From Mycosarcoma maydis (Eukaryota; Basidiomycota; Ustilaginomycetes; Ustilaginales), in the NCBI RefSeq assembly GCF_000328475.2, contig NC_026483.1, positions 806,001 through 870,000 on the forward strand: 64,000 bases of DNA, given 5' to 3'. The translations under genes were made by a program, and so were the position numbers. A model generated the notes under the pieces. That model ran no database searches. It worked only from the letters and a program-made list of their open reading frames with translations, and was not told the origin of the DNA. Positions within the stretch are counted from its first letter, which is position 1. Each line of letters begins with the position of its first letter. This document shows positions 40,161 through 50,697 of the stretch, in pieces.

Positions 40161-42416
40161 TTACCAAGGAGGCAGACCGACAGTGGTACCGTAGATGCTG
40201 CCGTCAACACCAACGATGGTGAGGATAGCGTTGAAGACACCAGCCATACCCTCGCCGGCGATCAGGCCTGCAGCGATGGCAAAAGCGAGCAGGTCAAACG
40301 ACTGCGGACGCTTGTTCTTCCAGATCAATGCCGTCGTGGCACCCATGCACATGGCGATTGGGTAGTAGGTCTGGGGCACAACAAAGCCGAGACCGACGGC
40401 ATTCCAGTTAGGCACGTAGACGTGGTACTTGGCGGGGACAACCTTGTACTTGAGCACAACAGTGATCACCGAGATGATGGCGAAGCCGATAGCCGTCATA
40501 CCGGAGGACAAGCTGACCGGGAGCTTGGGCGAGATGACCGCTACTGCGACCGCCTTCCATGCGGCGACAGCAGGAGCGGCAAAGGGGCACTCGTCGGCAT
40601 CTGGTTTGGTGATGCAAGGGTAAGCCTTGGTGAAGAGGACAAAGAGGCCGGTGGAGACAAAGATGGACCAGAACGAACCAAAGATCTGCGCCCAGAACTG
40701 GTTGCGTGGCTTGGCGCGCAGCAGGTGTCCGGTCTTGAGGTCACCGACCATGTCGACGGCGTGCGAAGCGGCGGAAGAAGCAATTGAGCCGGCGATCAAG
40801 TTCTCGAGCAAACCCGCAGCTCCGGTCTTGCCCTGACCACGCAGTGCACCACCCACGATAAGCTGCGAAGCCTTGGCAACCGATCCGACTGGGTTGGTGT
40901 CGGTAGCACCCGAAGCCTGAACACCGACAAAGGAGAAGAGGAACGCAAGGATGATGGCGAGGACCACGTTGCCGAGGTTCATGTGGAACTGCAGAGTGCA
41001 AACCAGGCAAGTGAAGATGATGGACAGCAAAAGACCCGAGGTCCAGGCCCATAGCGGAACCTGGTCCTTCTTCTCGCACGGGTCAGCAATGGCGTCTTCG
41101 TACGAAGGAGGCTCCTTACGAGTGATCTTGCAGTAAAGCTCCAAAGCACCGGCGCGAACACCGCGGTAGATGGTGGGACCGTTCATGCCGATCTCGGCGA
41201 ACGAGTAGGCGAGCATCATGAGCACACCGGGCCAGAGACCCCAATAACGAGGCGAAGCGCTGTTGAGCGGCAGCTTGTTGGGGTCGAAGTTCATGGAGGT
41301 GTAGGCCCATCGAAGTGGCTCAGGAGGATCAGCGAGCATACCCGTGTGACGGCCGGCAGCCTGGCCGGTGGCGATGATGGCGGGTCCGATCATGGCCCAC
41401 ATGAGGAAGGAGCCGCCGAGGAAGGAGAAAGAAGCGTTCATACCGGAGAGCATACCAGCGCCCAAGAAGGCCGGCGTCCATTCGATGATCCAACCCCAGT
41501 TGTCGACGACCAGGGCCTTCTTCCAACCCCACGAGTAGAGCCAGTAGAAGATGTGCCAGTCCATGAGGATACCGCTGGCGTACTGGTTGACGACCACAAA
41601 GGTGAAGGCGGCAGCGAACGAGTAGAGCAGAGCACGCGACTGCTTCTTGGCGGTGATCTCACCTCCAGGAGCGTGGAGAGAACGGACTGTGTAGGCGGTT
41701 GCGGTAGGCGAGGGAAAGATGAGCTTTTGCTTGAGGATGTAGAACTTGCGCAAGGGGATGGCGAAAAAGACGCCGTAGTAAGCCGAGACGGCCGAGAAGG
41801 TGAGCAAACGGCCAAAGTCCTTGAGAGGGTCGTGGAGCAGGTCAAGCTGGTACATTGCCGGAACGGCGGCGACGAACATTCCAGTCAACGAACCGGCGGC
41901 GGTAGCAGCGGTCTGAACGGTGCAGTTTTCACGAGGACCGAAGAAGCCACCTCCAAGCTTTTCAGGGAGCGTCTTCTGCATGAGCTTGATGATACTGTAA
42001 CCAAGAATCGCACCGAAGAGCGAAGCGCCAAAGGTGAAACCAGTCTTGAGACCGAGGTATACGTTAGAAGCCGCAATCACACAGCCGAGCACGGTACCGA
42101 CGACGAGTGATCGAATGGTCAGCTGAGTGTCCTCCTCGGGAAAGTATTTGAGGTCGAACTGCTTGCCCGAGTGCAGGTCCTCGGCCTGGTAGTCCTCGTC
42201 TGCGGCGACGGCCTTCTTTTCAGCATCGTAGTAGCCGGTGACTGGTACTTGAGAGTCAAGACGATCCTGCGAGGAAAGAGGCGACTTTTTCTCGTCGTCG
42301 GAAGCCGAGTGAGCTTGCTGAAGACCGTGTTGCTCCTCGTAGTGAGGGGCGTGAGTTTCCGAGATCTCGTTGGTCTCGTTGTGCATCTGACCCCAGGTGG
42401 GTGTTGGAGCAGCCAT
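40161..42416 (-). CDS. OPT-family oligopeptide transporter
   Basis: A 751-residue intronless frame from ATG 42416. After an acidic, disordered N-terminal tail of about 95 residues, the protein has about 14-16 hydrophobic spans with OPT/YSL-type signatures: LGLKTGFTFGASLFGAILGY, GGFFGPRENCTVQTAATAAG, IFPSPTATAYTVRSLH, GVQASGATDTNPVGSVAKAS and LKTGHLLRAKPRNQFWAQ. OPT proteins are proton-coupled importers of small peptides, glutathione or metal-chelate complexes at the plasma membrane or internal membranes. The sequence is closer to the bacterial/fungal 'OPT superfamily' (YSL-like) branch than to the yeast Opt1/Isp4 peptide branch, judging by the NCTVQTAATAAG block. Codon bias (many C-ending codons) suggests good expression. 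Its promoter lies next to the 42537 gap. Substrate not determinable. Confidence 0.92.
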   Translation of the reverse strand: MAAPTPTWGQMHNETNEISETHAPHYEEQHGLQQAHSASDDEKKSPLSSQDRLDSQVPVTGYYDAEKKAVAADEDYQAEDLHSGKQFDLKYFPEEDTQLTIRSLVVGTVLGCVIAASNVYLGLKTGFTFGASLFGAILGYSIIKLMQKTLPEKLGGGFFGPRENCTVQTAATAAGSLTGMFVAAVPAMYQLDLLHDPLKDFGRLLTFSAVSAYYGVFFAIPLRKFYILKQKLIFPSPTATAYTVRSLHAPGGEITAKKQSRALLYSFAAAFTFVVVNQYASGILMDWHIFYWLYSWGWKKALVVDNWGWIIEWTPAFLGAGMLSGMNASFSFLGGSFLMWAMIGPAIIATGQAAGRHTGMLADPPEPLRWAYTSMNFDPNKLPLNSASPRYWGLWPGVLMMLAYSFAEIGMNGPTIYRGVRAGALELYCKITRKEPPSYEDAIADPCEKKDQVPLWAWTSGLLLSIIFTCLVCTLQFHMNLGNVVLAIILAFLFSFVGVQASGATDTNPVGSVAKASQLIVGGALRGQGKTGAAGLLENLIAGSIASSAASHAVDMVGDLKTGHLLRAKPRNQFWAQIFGSFWSIFVSTGLFVLFTKAYPCITKPDADECPFAAPAVAAWKAVAVAVISPKLPVSLSSGMTAIGFAIISVITVVLKYKVVPAKYHVYVPNWNAVGLGFVVPQTYYPIAMCMGATTALIWKNKRPQSFDLLAFAIAAGLIAGEGMAGVFNAILTIVGVDGSIYGTTVGLPPW

Positions 42417-45400
42417 GATGATGTGACCTCAAAGGGGAATCGACACGGCCCAGGTGTAGGATCCTTGCCAAGTGGCGAGGTGGAGAAGAAAAGGTGGGCG
42501 AAAAAGACTTGATGAGCGGTGAAAAAGAGGGGGATGNNNNNNNNNNNNNNNNNNNNNNNNNNNNNNNNNNNNNNNNNNNNNNNNNNNNNNNNNNNNNNNN
42601 NNNNNNNNNNNNNNNNNNNNNNNNNNNNNNNNNNNNATATGTTTGTTGGACACTTGAGCGACTCGAGCAGGATCAACTCACAGAGTGAGTGGCGGGAGCG
42701 GAATGGCGACGTCCGAACTGGGGTCGCACGATTCGGTCACGCTTGTCTGCCAAGCCCACTCTAGCGCAGTGATGACGAGACCAAGGAGCTGCAGCTGCCA
42801 AGTCAAAAGAGAAAGAGAGATACGATGTCCAGCCATGCAGGGACGACGGAGGGGGCAGCCACGAATTGACAGGGCAGATGCACGAGATGGGATTGATTCA
42901 CGATTGCTGCCCAATGAGAAGCGCTCGTGATTCGTTACTGGACTGTGTCATTCTGCAAGCGTAGTGAACTCGTGGCAGAAGGCCTTATCAAAGCTGCTAG
43001 AATTTGTGCAGCGCGGGGTTTAAGGGAGGGTACGATTGGCTGTCCAATCCGAACGAAGCGCATCACGAATACGATCAAGCGAGGTGATAAAAAGAGGATC
43101 GAGACCGAGATAGAAGAACTACAACCGATGGCGCTGAGCGTGGAGGCCAAGGTCAAGGCGAAGGCGGAAGCCGGAAGGCGTTAGTATCCACGATTAGAAG
43201 CAAGCCAATCGCAAATGGGTGCCAAGCTTCCGACGCTTGAGGTTCCAAGTTGACCTTGCATGGAAGACAAACGGGTCCAGCAGCAGAGCTTGGACACGAA
43301 AGAGTCTACAGAGTCGAGTCTGGAGAGTCTGGATGGCAGTGGAGGGTTCTGCGGTTTCAGCTGGTGACCAATCAATCATCCCTCGTGAATAAATTAGACA
43401 TTTCCGGTTTACTTTCCTTTCGACATTCAAGACTGCACTGCCTGCTGAGGCCAAGCTGTCAAACATGTACAACTGATTTGAAATTTCGACTCGGTAGTAC
43501 AATAAAGTTAAGTCAAAATGAGTGGCAAGAGTCAAGAGAGCGGGCACCTTGACGGCAACCCAGGAAAGTTTTCGTCTACTTTTTTTCCCTTTTTTTCGCT
43601 CCGATTTGGCTTAGACCAGGTGCTGTCGGTGTCCCGCGTTCAGGTTGTTTCAATCACGAATGTCGACAATTCTTTCTCTCTCTGTGGCGTCTCACGGCTG
43701 TCACGACAGTCAATCAGTCACAAGAATCACGCCTTCTGCGACCTTGACACTGACCCTGCAACCCGTATGAGCCTGCTTCCAACAACCTTTGTTCTCCAGC
43801 TTGATCCATTTCTCAGTTTGATTATGACTTGACGATCGTCTACCCGTCGAGCACCAGCAACGATCGCATGTCCGGCAATGACCTGATGAGAAACGGCCAG
43901 GAGGTTCCCGCTAAAAATTTCGAGTCTCAGTTGAAAAATGGTAAAAAAAAATTATCACGTTCTGGGTTTCAATGCCCGTTGAACCACGGTGACACACGCA
44001 AGGAAACAAAATTGAATTTCGAACAATCACGAATCACGGATCGCACAGAGAGCGAGTGCGAGTGCGAGTGCGGGGTGCAGTTTTGAGTGTGGTGCCTGCT
44101 TATCCGCTTGGATTCGTGATTTCTGTGTCTCGTTCGTGCTTACACCTAGTCCAAGTTGAGCAAGTTGAACGTCGTTGTCAAAAACGCTCTCGTTGAAATT
44201 CTCTCTTGCAAACGCGACTCGAGACCTCACGCTGCCGTGAGATGGCTGAGAGGCTCAGGTGGTCGAGCAAATCGCACGCACACTCGTCACTATCGCGCGG
44301 GTATCACTTGTGAGCGTAGGTTCCTGCATGGACCACGATATGTTCGCCTGAGCCAACCAAGCGTCAAGTGCTTATTTCTGGTGTCGATCCAAGAAGCGCA
44401 GATCAAGAATCAAAAGCTGCGACTCCATTCGTGGTTGCAAGGGGTGACAGAAGTCATGATCGGAAGACTCTGTTCCGTTCTGTTAGTTGCGACTCAACAT
44501 GGGTCTCTCTGCAGTCGCTGAAATCGTAAATTGAGCGCACCGCCTAATTTTTTTATCAAGCAAACCTGCCCTGTTTCAAACCGAGCTTGTGTGCAAAAGG
44601 GCGATTGGCGATTGGCGATTCGTGATTGATTCTTTTTGCCAAGAAAATCATGGAAAAATCCGTCCGCAGAAAACGTTTCATGCAGACGTGTCTGCCTGGA
44701 GCAAGCCAAGTACCAAAGTGGTGCTAAAACTGTTGCTCGATAAGCCACGAGCCGGTCTGTTTCTTCGAGACGGCTGACGAGAAACTTGAACCAACCAGCG
44801 GGGTTGATCAGATGTCAGCCTTCGGCAGCCTCTCAGCCGATGGTTGAGTTTGAAATGTATATTTCCTCCATGTTTTCTTCTTGTCGTCGCCATCGTCGAC
44901 ACTTGTGGATCGGTCAGTGCGACGGGCGACTCTGATAAAGAGCGAGTGGAAAGGGTAGAGAGTGTATGTTCACCCGTCAAGGCCTAAGAACTCCTCGTTC
45001 TCAGACTCGACTCGAGCGCAACGTACGAAGTAAGACAACCCGGCGACATCGCTGATTCTTTGTACCATCCAACAGTCACTCGTAACCGAGCTAGCCATCC
45101 ACCAACCACCAACCAAAAAGAGAAAAGAAAAAAGAAAAAAAGTCACGAGTGTTGTCGGAGAAAATAGATCCTGTCGAAGCGCATCGTACATTGAATTTCG
45201 GTTTCTTTTACGGAACAGAGACTTCCGCTTCAACCGACAAGCACCACAACAGAAGAAAACTTGCCAAGCCAAAATTCTTGGCGCATCAGACTTGCATGGA
45301 TGTGGAAAACGAAAATCAAAAATCAATTTAATTCAAATCACGAATGGAAAATGGATCAAAATTGAAGACAGAGAGCCGGCTGTTGCAGTCGTAAGTGTTG

Positions 45401-46509
45401 GATCTCGCATGCCATTCGTGATTCGTGATACACACACGATTGAGATTTGTCTGCTCACTCTTTCTGACGCTGTACTGTAGCTCTCGCTCGATTTTCTCTC
45501 AAGTCGTGAGCTTGCTGACAAGAAGCGTGTCGGATGTTCGGACCGCGTCTTTCCGTCGGTCACGATCTTAGGATGGTTGAATCGGGCAGCTTTCCACCTT
45601 GGTAGCTGGACCGCGCCTGGGTTTCCTCTCTTTCTCTCTCGCATTGTATCACTTTGTCGTAGAGCTTTGCCATCCGGACTGGACACTGTAACGCATATTG
45701 CGCATCGTTCACGAACACGAGGCGTTGCGCTTTCACCTTGCAGAGCACAATCGTGAATGCTGGCCTCCTCCTAGCTAGCCTGTTCGCCTTGTGCCTGATG
45801 TGAATCACAAAGGTAGCCCATCCAGGCAACCCCGTCTTGTCCATCTTTCGACCGTCGAATCCGAAGACTAGGTCAAGATCACGAGATCCGTCGCCATTGC
45901 CGTATCCGCTGCGTTCGGATCACTGCCTTCCACCTCCGCCCCCGACTTGACCCAGCTTTGCCATCCTCCTCCCTGCACTTGACCACACCGCTTATCTCTA
46001 TCCACACGATCTGTCGCATTTGCTGAGAGCTAAAGTGTGGGGTACCTAGCAGAGATAATGTTCCCTGTTCCTGGCAGAATGCCAAGACCCTTTTGTTCCT
46101 CTTGCGGAAGAGTCTCGTCCATGTTCGTGCTCTCTCCCGGTCCACGCCGCGATTTCAACGCCGCGATGCTCGTCCAATCACCGACCTAGTCGTGATAAGA
46201 GAAGCCGCATGCGCAGATCGCCTCTCGCCAGATAAGCGTCCACAGCACCCGCTACGAGCTACAATCACGTCGGAATTCAACCAAATCCACCTATCGCCTT
46301 GTGTCATGACTAAGCTGCAATTCTCACCTCGACGCATCTTGTCGCGGCCGAAAGGGAGCCAACTGTGGTCCAACACCCCACGCTCACCCTCGACAACATC
46401 CCCATTCTCAACCCCTCTCGAATAATGTACAATACATGGTTTTACAAATGGTGACAAATACGATTATAGCAACCCGAATCTCTCAGCTTGCTTGGCCCCC
46501 ACGGTATCT
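42417..46509. other. Gene-poor 4.1 kb region
   Basis: Between the OPT gene (divergent side) and the 3' end of the second Zn2Cys6 gene. All frames are short and unconvincing. The left 120 bp are OPT leader, then the 100-N gap. Heptamer motifs occur around 42896-42930, 43656-43668, 44024-44042, 44112-44122, 44612-44630, 45336-45348 and 45414-45429. A tRNA-like D-arm sequence near 44238-44270 lacks a T arm and is not called. A/G-rich stretch at 45117-45142. Confidence 0.45.
42537..42636. other. Assembly gap (100 N)
   Basis: Exactly 100 undetermined bases, about 120 bp upstream of the OPT start codon. Part of the OPT promoter may be missing, and the gap length is nominal. Confidence 0.99.
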
Positions 46510-49185
46510 TTAGAAGAACGCGACGGCAAAATCACCCGTCGCGATGAGGTCTGTCCAAAAGACCGGCGTACCCGTCACATCGCTCCTCCTCCAAACCTCC
46601 TTGATCAATTCCCTGCCACTCGCTGGACCCGCCTCTTCGTGTCCGACGATTTGCATCGCCTGCTCGCACACCTTCCGATCCGTATCATCCACCGCCACCG
46701 AGCTAGCCACAAACATAGGCAAGTTGAAGTTGCTACACCCCACACTCCTACAGTACGCCTCGCCCGCACTCGTCCACAGCTCCAGCATGCCCCTCAGCAG
46801 GCCGCGGACGACCGGATGAAGCGCGCCGACCCGATAGATAAGTGTGTGAACGAGAATGATACATGCGCTCTTGGTGAGCATTGCGCAGATGGCCGAGCCC
46901 GTAGTGAGCGGTGCGTCAATCCGGCACGATTCCGCACGCGCTTGGATGCGTCGCGCCCGTTCGTGAACCCATTGCGGTACAGGCGAGCCAGCAGCACGTC
47001 GAGCGGTAGCCGAGAAGTCTCCGCCGTCGAAATCGTATCGTAAGCGCGCAATGTCCGACAGCGCCACGAGCGTCACATCAAGCGTACTAAAGGTCAAATC
47101 TTGCTCTTGCTTGCAGACCAGATCGTCTTTCGCGCCGCCATTGATCGGTGACAGCCTGTGCAAGCTCGAAGCGCCTCCAACGTCTTCCTTGGCAAACGTC
47201 GACATGGCCAACTGCAAATGTGGCCTCGTCCCGCACGCAATAGCCGTCGTCACATCCGACCAGACGTACGTCCTGAACCCCAAATGCTCATGTGAAGTGA
47301 GTTTCGACAGATTCACCGGCGGGAACGAGCCTAGCAAGGTATCGATCAGGCTACGCATCCTTGCGGCTTCCTCAAAGTAGCTCTGCATGCCCTCCTCGGC
47401 AAAAGCGTAAATGGCGATGTTGAGCGCCGCCATGAGCAACGGATTGACCTGAACACATTCCGCCAGGAATCCCTTTTCGGTAAAGCTGACACCCAGTACA
47501 CGCGTCGTCTTTGCACAATAGTCCGACACGGCTTGCTCTAGGGAACGCAGCGCAAGCTGTTTGAGCGTCTGCGCTTGTCCGACCAGCAAATCGTCAAGCG
47601 TAGCGTGCGTGCTAGAAGCGCGCTTGAGCCTCTCCACGTTGGCTGGCGATAGACCGTGTACTTCGGACGAGATACTCGTTCCTGGTGAAGCGGACCAGAT
47701 CGTATCGGGCGAACCGGGAAACGATGAGAAACTCAGATTCGCTTTGACACAGTCGGCGATCGAGGTACGATCGGAACGCAGAGTGTTGGCCCACTGGTGG
47801 ATCGCGACCACATCCTTGGGCCACGTCAACCTTGCCCCACCTACGTACCCTGCAGTCACAGCCGCAATGGAAAGACGAAGAGGAGTGTGACGATCGACGC
47901 TATCCAGCAAATACGGCACCAGCTGTCGGAACAAGGACGATGCTTCTATACCACGAACATCACACCCCTGTACCCAACACGTGATGAGGGTGCTGTAGTA
48001 GCCGATGAGACTCTCCATAACCAGGCGCGATTTGGCATTGGCATGGTATGTGGCGGATGCGCTGCCTGCTTCGGGAGTGCGAGGCCGAGATCCCATGGGC
48101 GTGGACAGGCTGGGCATGGGTTGCACCTGGACCAAATCAGCATCGAGCGCGGCAAGTTGTGCTGGATCGGGCTGCATCAGGCGATTTGCGACTGCACTGC
48201 ATGATGTACAGAGGTGGTGGCCAGAAAAGAGGCAGTCGCCAACGATTTCACAGGGCGCCGCAGGCGATCGTAGCGGTATAGAGTTGTGAAGCGGCGATTG
48301 AGGCGTTTGCAAAGCTGAATGGTTGTACTGTTGTGCTGAGCGTTGTGAAGAATGTGAAGACGTTGAAAGCATGGACGGGGGGTGTACAAAAGGCGAATAG
48401 GGCGATGGCGTTGCAGCGGATGATCCATTTCTGCATGTAGGCGTGAGTCTATCGTCTTTGCTGCCCGATATTAGCGGCCAAGCGGCTGAGCTGGTGGCGA
48501 GTCCAGTGGCGAGTCCAGCGAATTGAGCTAGACTATTTGCCATGTCGTGGTCATCCTGATCGACCGAACCATGCGTTGGATGTTGGGTTGACATGTTTGT
48601 TCCCACCGATGTAAACGAAGGGTGACCGAGAGCGATCGACTGTACATCTGCAAGCGCGTTCGCATCGGTGTGTGAGTCGGCCTCGAGCTTGACACGATGA
48701 CGAAGGTCGGACCGCGAACTTGGTGGACCAGGAGATCGCCTGATACGCTTGTTTTTGGACGTGGATGCAGAACCCGGCTCAAAGACAACAGGCGCCCTTC
48801 GAAATCCTTCACATTGATAGCCAGCGTTGCGACATCGCCAACAGCCGCCGGTCTCTTCGCACAGGGTCTCGTCGCACTTTTTCTTGCGCTTTCGGCAAGT
48901 CAAGCAGCCAGAGCGAGATCGTTTACCGGCCAAGGGCGCTGGTACGTCCGTATTGGAAGAGGCTTGCGCGCGATCTTCTGCTTCGAGTGACAAAGTAGCG
49001 GCAGTGGAGTTGTCATTGTCACGATTGTCACGGGTGGCGGTCGTCTTACTCGAGAGCAAAGATACGAAGGGTTGAGACGAGGAAGAGGTGCGCCGCTGTG
49101 GTGATGTAGCGCCTCCTCCGTTTTGCGCCGAGGATGCAGAAGGAGATTGCGAGTCGGAGGCCGAGCTCGACGCTGATCCAGACAT
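46510..49185 (-). CDS. Zn2Cys6 transcription factor (Fungal_trans_2-like)
   Basis: An 891-residue intronless frame from ATG 49185. The zinc cluster is at C94-X2-C97-X6-C104-X10-C115-X2-C118-X6-C125 (GCLTCRKRKKKCDE...WRCRNAGYQC), the spacing of Gal4-type DNA-binding domains. Ser/Thr-rich disordered stretches surround it. The C-terminal half is helical, and its end (GCSNFNLPMFVASSVAVDD, LIKEVWRRSD, FWTDLIATG) fits the regulatory domain of the Fungal_trans_2 family, as in many fungal metabolic regulators. It differs in this from the regulator at 25560, which has the other fungal-specific domain; the two are not recent duplicates. The frame reaches almost to the end of the last domain with a hydrophobic AVAFF tail. 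Targets unknown. Confidence 0.9.
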   Translation of the reverse strand: MSGSASSSASDSQSPSASSAQNGGGATSPQRRTSSSSQPFVSLLSSKTTATRDNRDNDNSTAATLSLEAEDRAQASSNTDVPAPLAGKRSRSGCLTCRKRKKKCDETLCEETGGCWRCRNAGYQCEGFRRAPVVFEPGSASTSKNKRIRRSPGPPSSRSDLRHRVKLEADSHTDANALADVQSIALGHPSFTSVGTNMSTQHPTHGSVDQDDHDMANSLAQFAGLATGLATSSAAWPLISGSKDDRLTPTCRNGSSAATPSPYSPFVHPPSMLSTSSHSSQRSAQQYNHSALQTPQSPLHNSIPLRSPAAPCEIVGDCLFSGHHLCTSCSAVANRLMQPDPAQLAALDADLVQVQPMPSLSTPMGSRPRTPEAGSASATYHANAKSRLVMESLIGYYSTLITCWVQGCDVRGIEASSLFRQLVPYLLDSVDRHTPLRLSIAAVTAGYVGGARLTWPKDVVAIHQWANTLRSDRTSIADCVKANLSFSSFPGSPDTIWSASPGTSISSEVHGLSPANVERLKRASSTHATLDDLLVGQAQTLKQLALRSLEQAVSDYCAKTTRVLGVSFTEKGFLAECVQVNPLLMAALNIAIYAFAEEGMQSYFEEAARMRSLIDTLLGSFPPVNLSKLTSHEHLGFRTYVWSDVTTAIACGTRPHLQLAMSTFAKEDVGGASSLHRLSPINGGAKDDLVCKQEQDLTFSTLDVTLVALSDIARLRYDFDGGDFSATARRAAGSPVPQWVHERARRIQARAESCRIDAPLTTGSAICAMLTKSACIILVHTLIYRVGALHPVVRGLLRGMLELWTSAGEAYCRSVGCSNFNLPMFVASSVAVDDTDRKVCEQAMQIVGHEEAGPASGRELIKEVWRRSDVTGTPVFWTDLIATGDFAVAFF

Positions 49186-49448
49186 GGCTGGAATGTTTGG
49201 CGTGTACGGCTTGAGACACAGGCTTGAGAGGTAGAGATGTAAAGAACTCGCGAATCACGATCAACAGCCCCATGCCTGTCGCATGCACACAGCATGCATC
49301 CAGTCCAGACAGAGATGACGTTGTGATCGTCCAAGACTTGGTGGGCGTGTGGCGCTCTTGACCAACGTGCGAGAAGAAACAACTATAACATTTCCCGAGA
49401 TGATCGCAGGGTGGTAGTCGAGACAATGATCGCAAGCAGGCTCAACAG

Positions 49449-49514
49449 TGAGGAGGAGAGGGAGAGAGAGCGGGAGAGAGGGAGAGAGATGGAGAGAGAT
49501 AGAGATAGAGAGAT
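49449..49514 (+). repeat. GA-rich imperfect microsatellite
   Basis: About 65 bp of almost pure purine built from GAGA and GGGAGA units, in the upstream region of the second Zn2Cys6 gene. Confidence 0.85.
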
Positions 49515-49701
49515 ACTGTGCTGATCTTGCAGCTTTCGGACGGGCCGCACCAAATCAGGGTGCGTACAGTGACCAAAGTGTAGAGGTGCTGCTGTCTCGT
49601 GACCCACTGAACAAGGTTGGAGGCTGGCGAAATGAAGGTACGACCGTCTTCGAAGCCACTTGCCGCAGTTGAAATTGAGGATCACAAGGAGCGAGCGAGC
49701 G

Positions 49702-49749
49702 TGAGGAGGTGAGGAGGTGAGAAGGAGAGAGGGAGGGAGGGAGGGAGAG
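49702..49749 (+). repeat. GA/GGGA-rich tract
   Basis: Purine-rich tract with GAGGAGGT repeats, then four GGGA units. Confidence 0.85.
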
Positions 49750-50697
49750 CACAGCGCTGTATCGGATGTCGGGATTGAATCCGAAGGTGGCTTGAGGGCG
49801 CGATTCGTGATCCGTGATCACGGTCGGTGTTGTCACTTGGTTAGCTTAGGTTCCCACGCGCTGTTCGCGATTATTCGTGATTCACGATTCTGACTGAGCA
49901 GCTCAGAATGAATCACTATGCATTCATTCGAAAGCAGCTTTAGCCTCAGCTTTAGCCCTGCCACATAGCACAACGGTCCAGTCACGAATACGAGTCGTGC
50001 GTGACTTGCTGACCACAGACGTTAAACCTTGACGTTGGCTCAGTTTCTGCCTACCCGATTCCCGCTGTGCAAGACAGGGTCAAATGAAGATAACGTAGCA
50101 CGAAAGCTTTCACCCTCAGGCGATGTGCTTGTTTTAGACAATCCCGAGTCTTGAATCCAAACAAGAGCCGTTTCATCCCGGCAATCCTAGTCACCAGTCA
50201 CGAGGGGACATGACTCGTGACTCTGACGATCTGGAGTCGTGAATGCGGCTTGCGCCCCCGCTTCCAAGGGTCTCGCGCCTAACTTGATTTCGACCATTGC
50301 ATCCTATCAGCGCGGCACACGCGATAAGCGCGGCTAGCGCGCGTAATGACAACACACGGACCAGTCCCGAGTCGCGCTGCTCAATGTGGTGTGGCACGAG
50401 AATGCACTCCAGCGTCTGCAGCCTTTTGGCCTTGTTAGTGATAGTAAAAGAGTCAACTTGGATCTCCATCGCTGGAATGCGTGACAAGCATCGCCGTTGA
50501 GTGATAGCCTTAGCAAGTCCAGAGTAACAGATTGCCCCCATATTAGCGTGCAGGACAGACACAGCGGTGTGTAGAAGTCGCCGTTTCATAAATATCCCCC
50601 AGTGAATCTACTACTTGTCTTGGGTCTGCTTGTCCTCTTCCTCCTCCACCAAGACAATTCTCATCCTTGCCATCGTACTATTGCAACCACTTGCAAG

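Larger units (their letters stand above)
49186..50697. other. Divergent intergenic region of the Zn2Cys6 and aldehyde dehydrogenase genes
   Basis: No gene supported. Contains GA-rich tracts (49449-49514 and 49702-49749) and heptamer motifs at 49802-49823, 49873-49889 and about 50236-50245. The right end is the promoter and leader of the aldehyde dehydrogenase, and the left end that of the regulator. Confidence 0.4.

Noticed and set aside
44238..44275. tRNA-like A-box and D-arm sequence (GATGGCTGAGAGGCTC)
   Set aside because: No matching T arm with TTCRA within reach and no acceptor stem.
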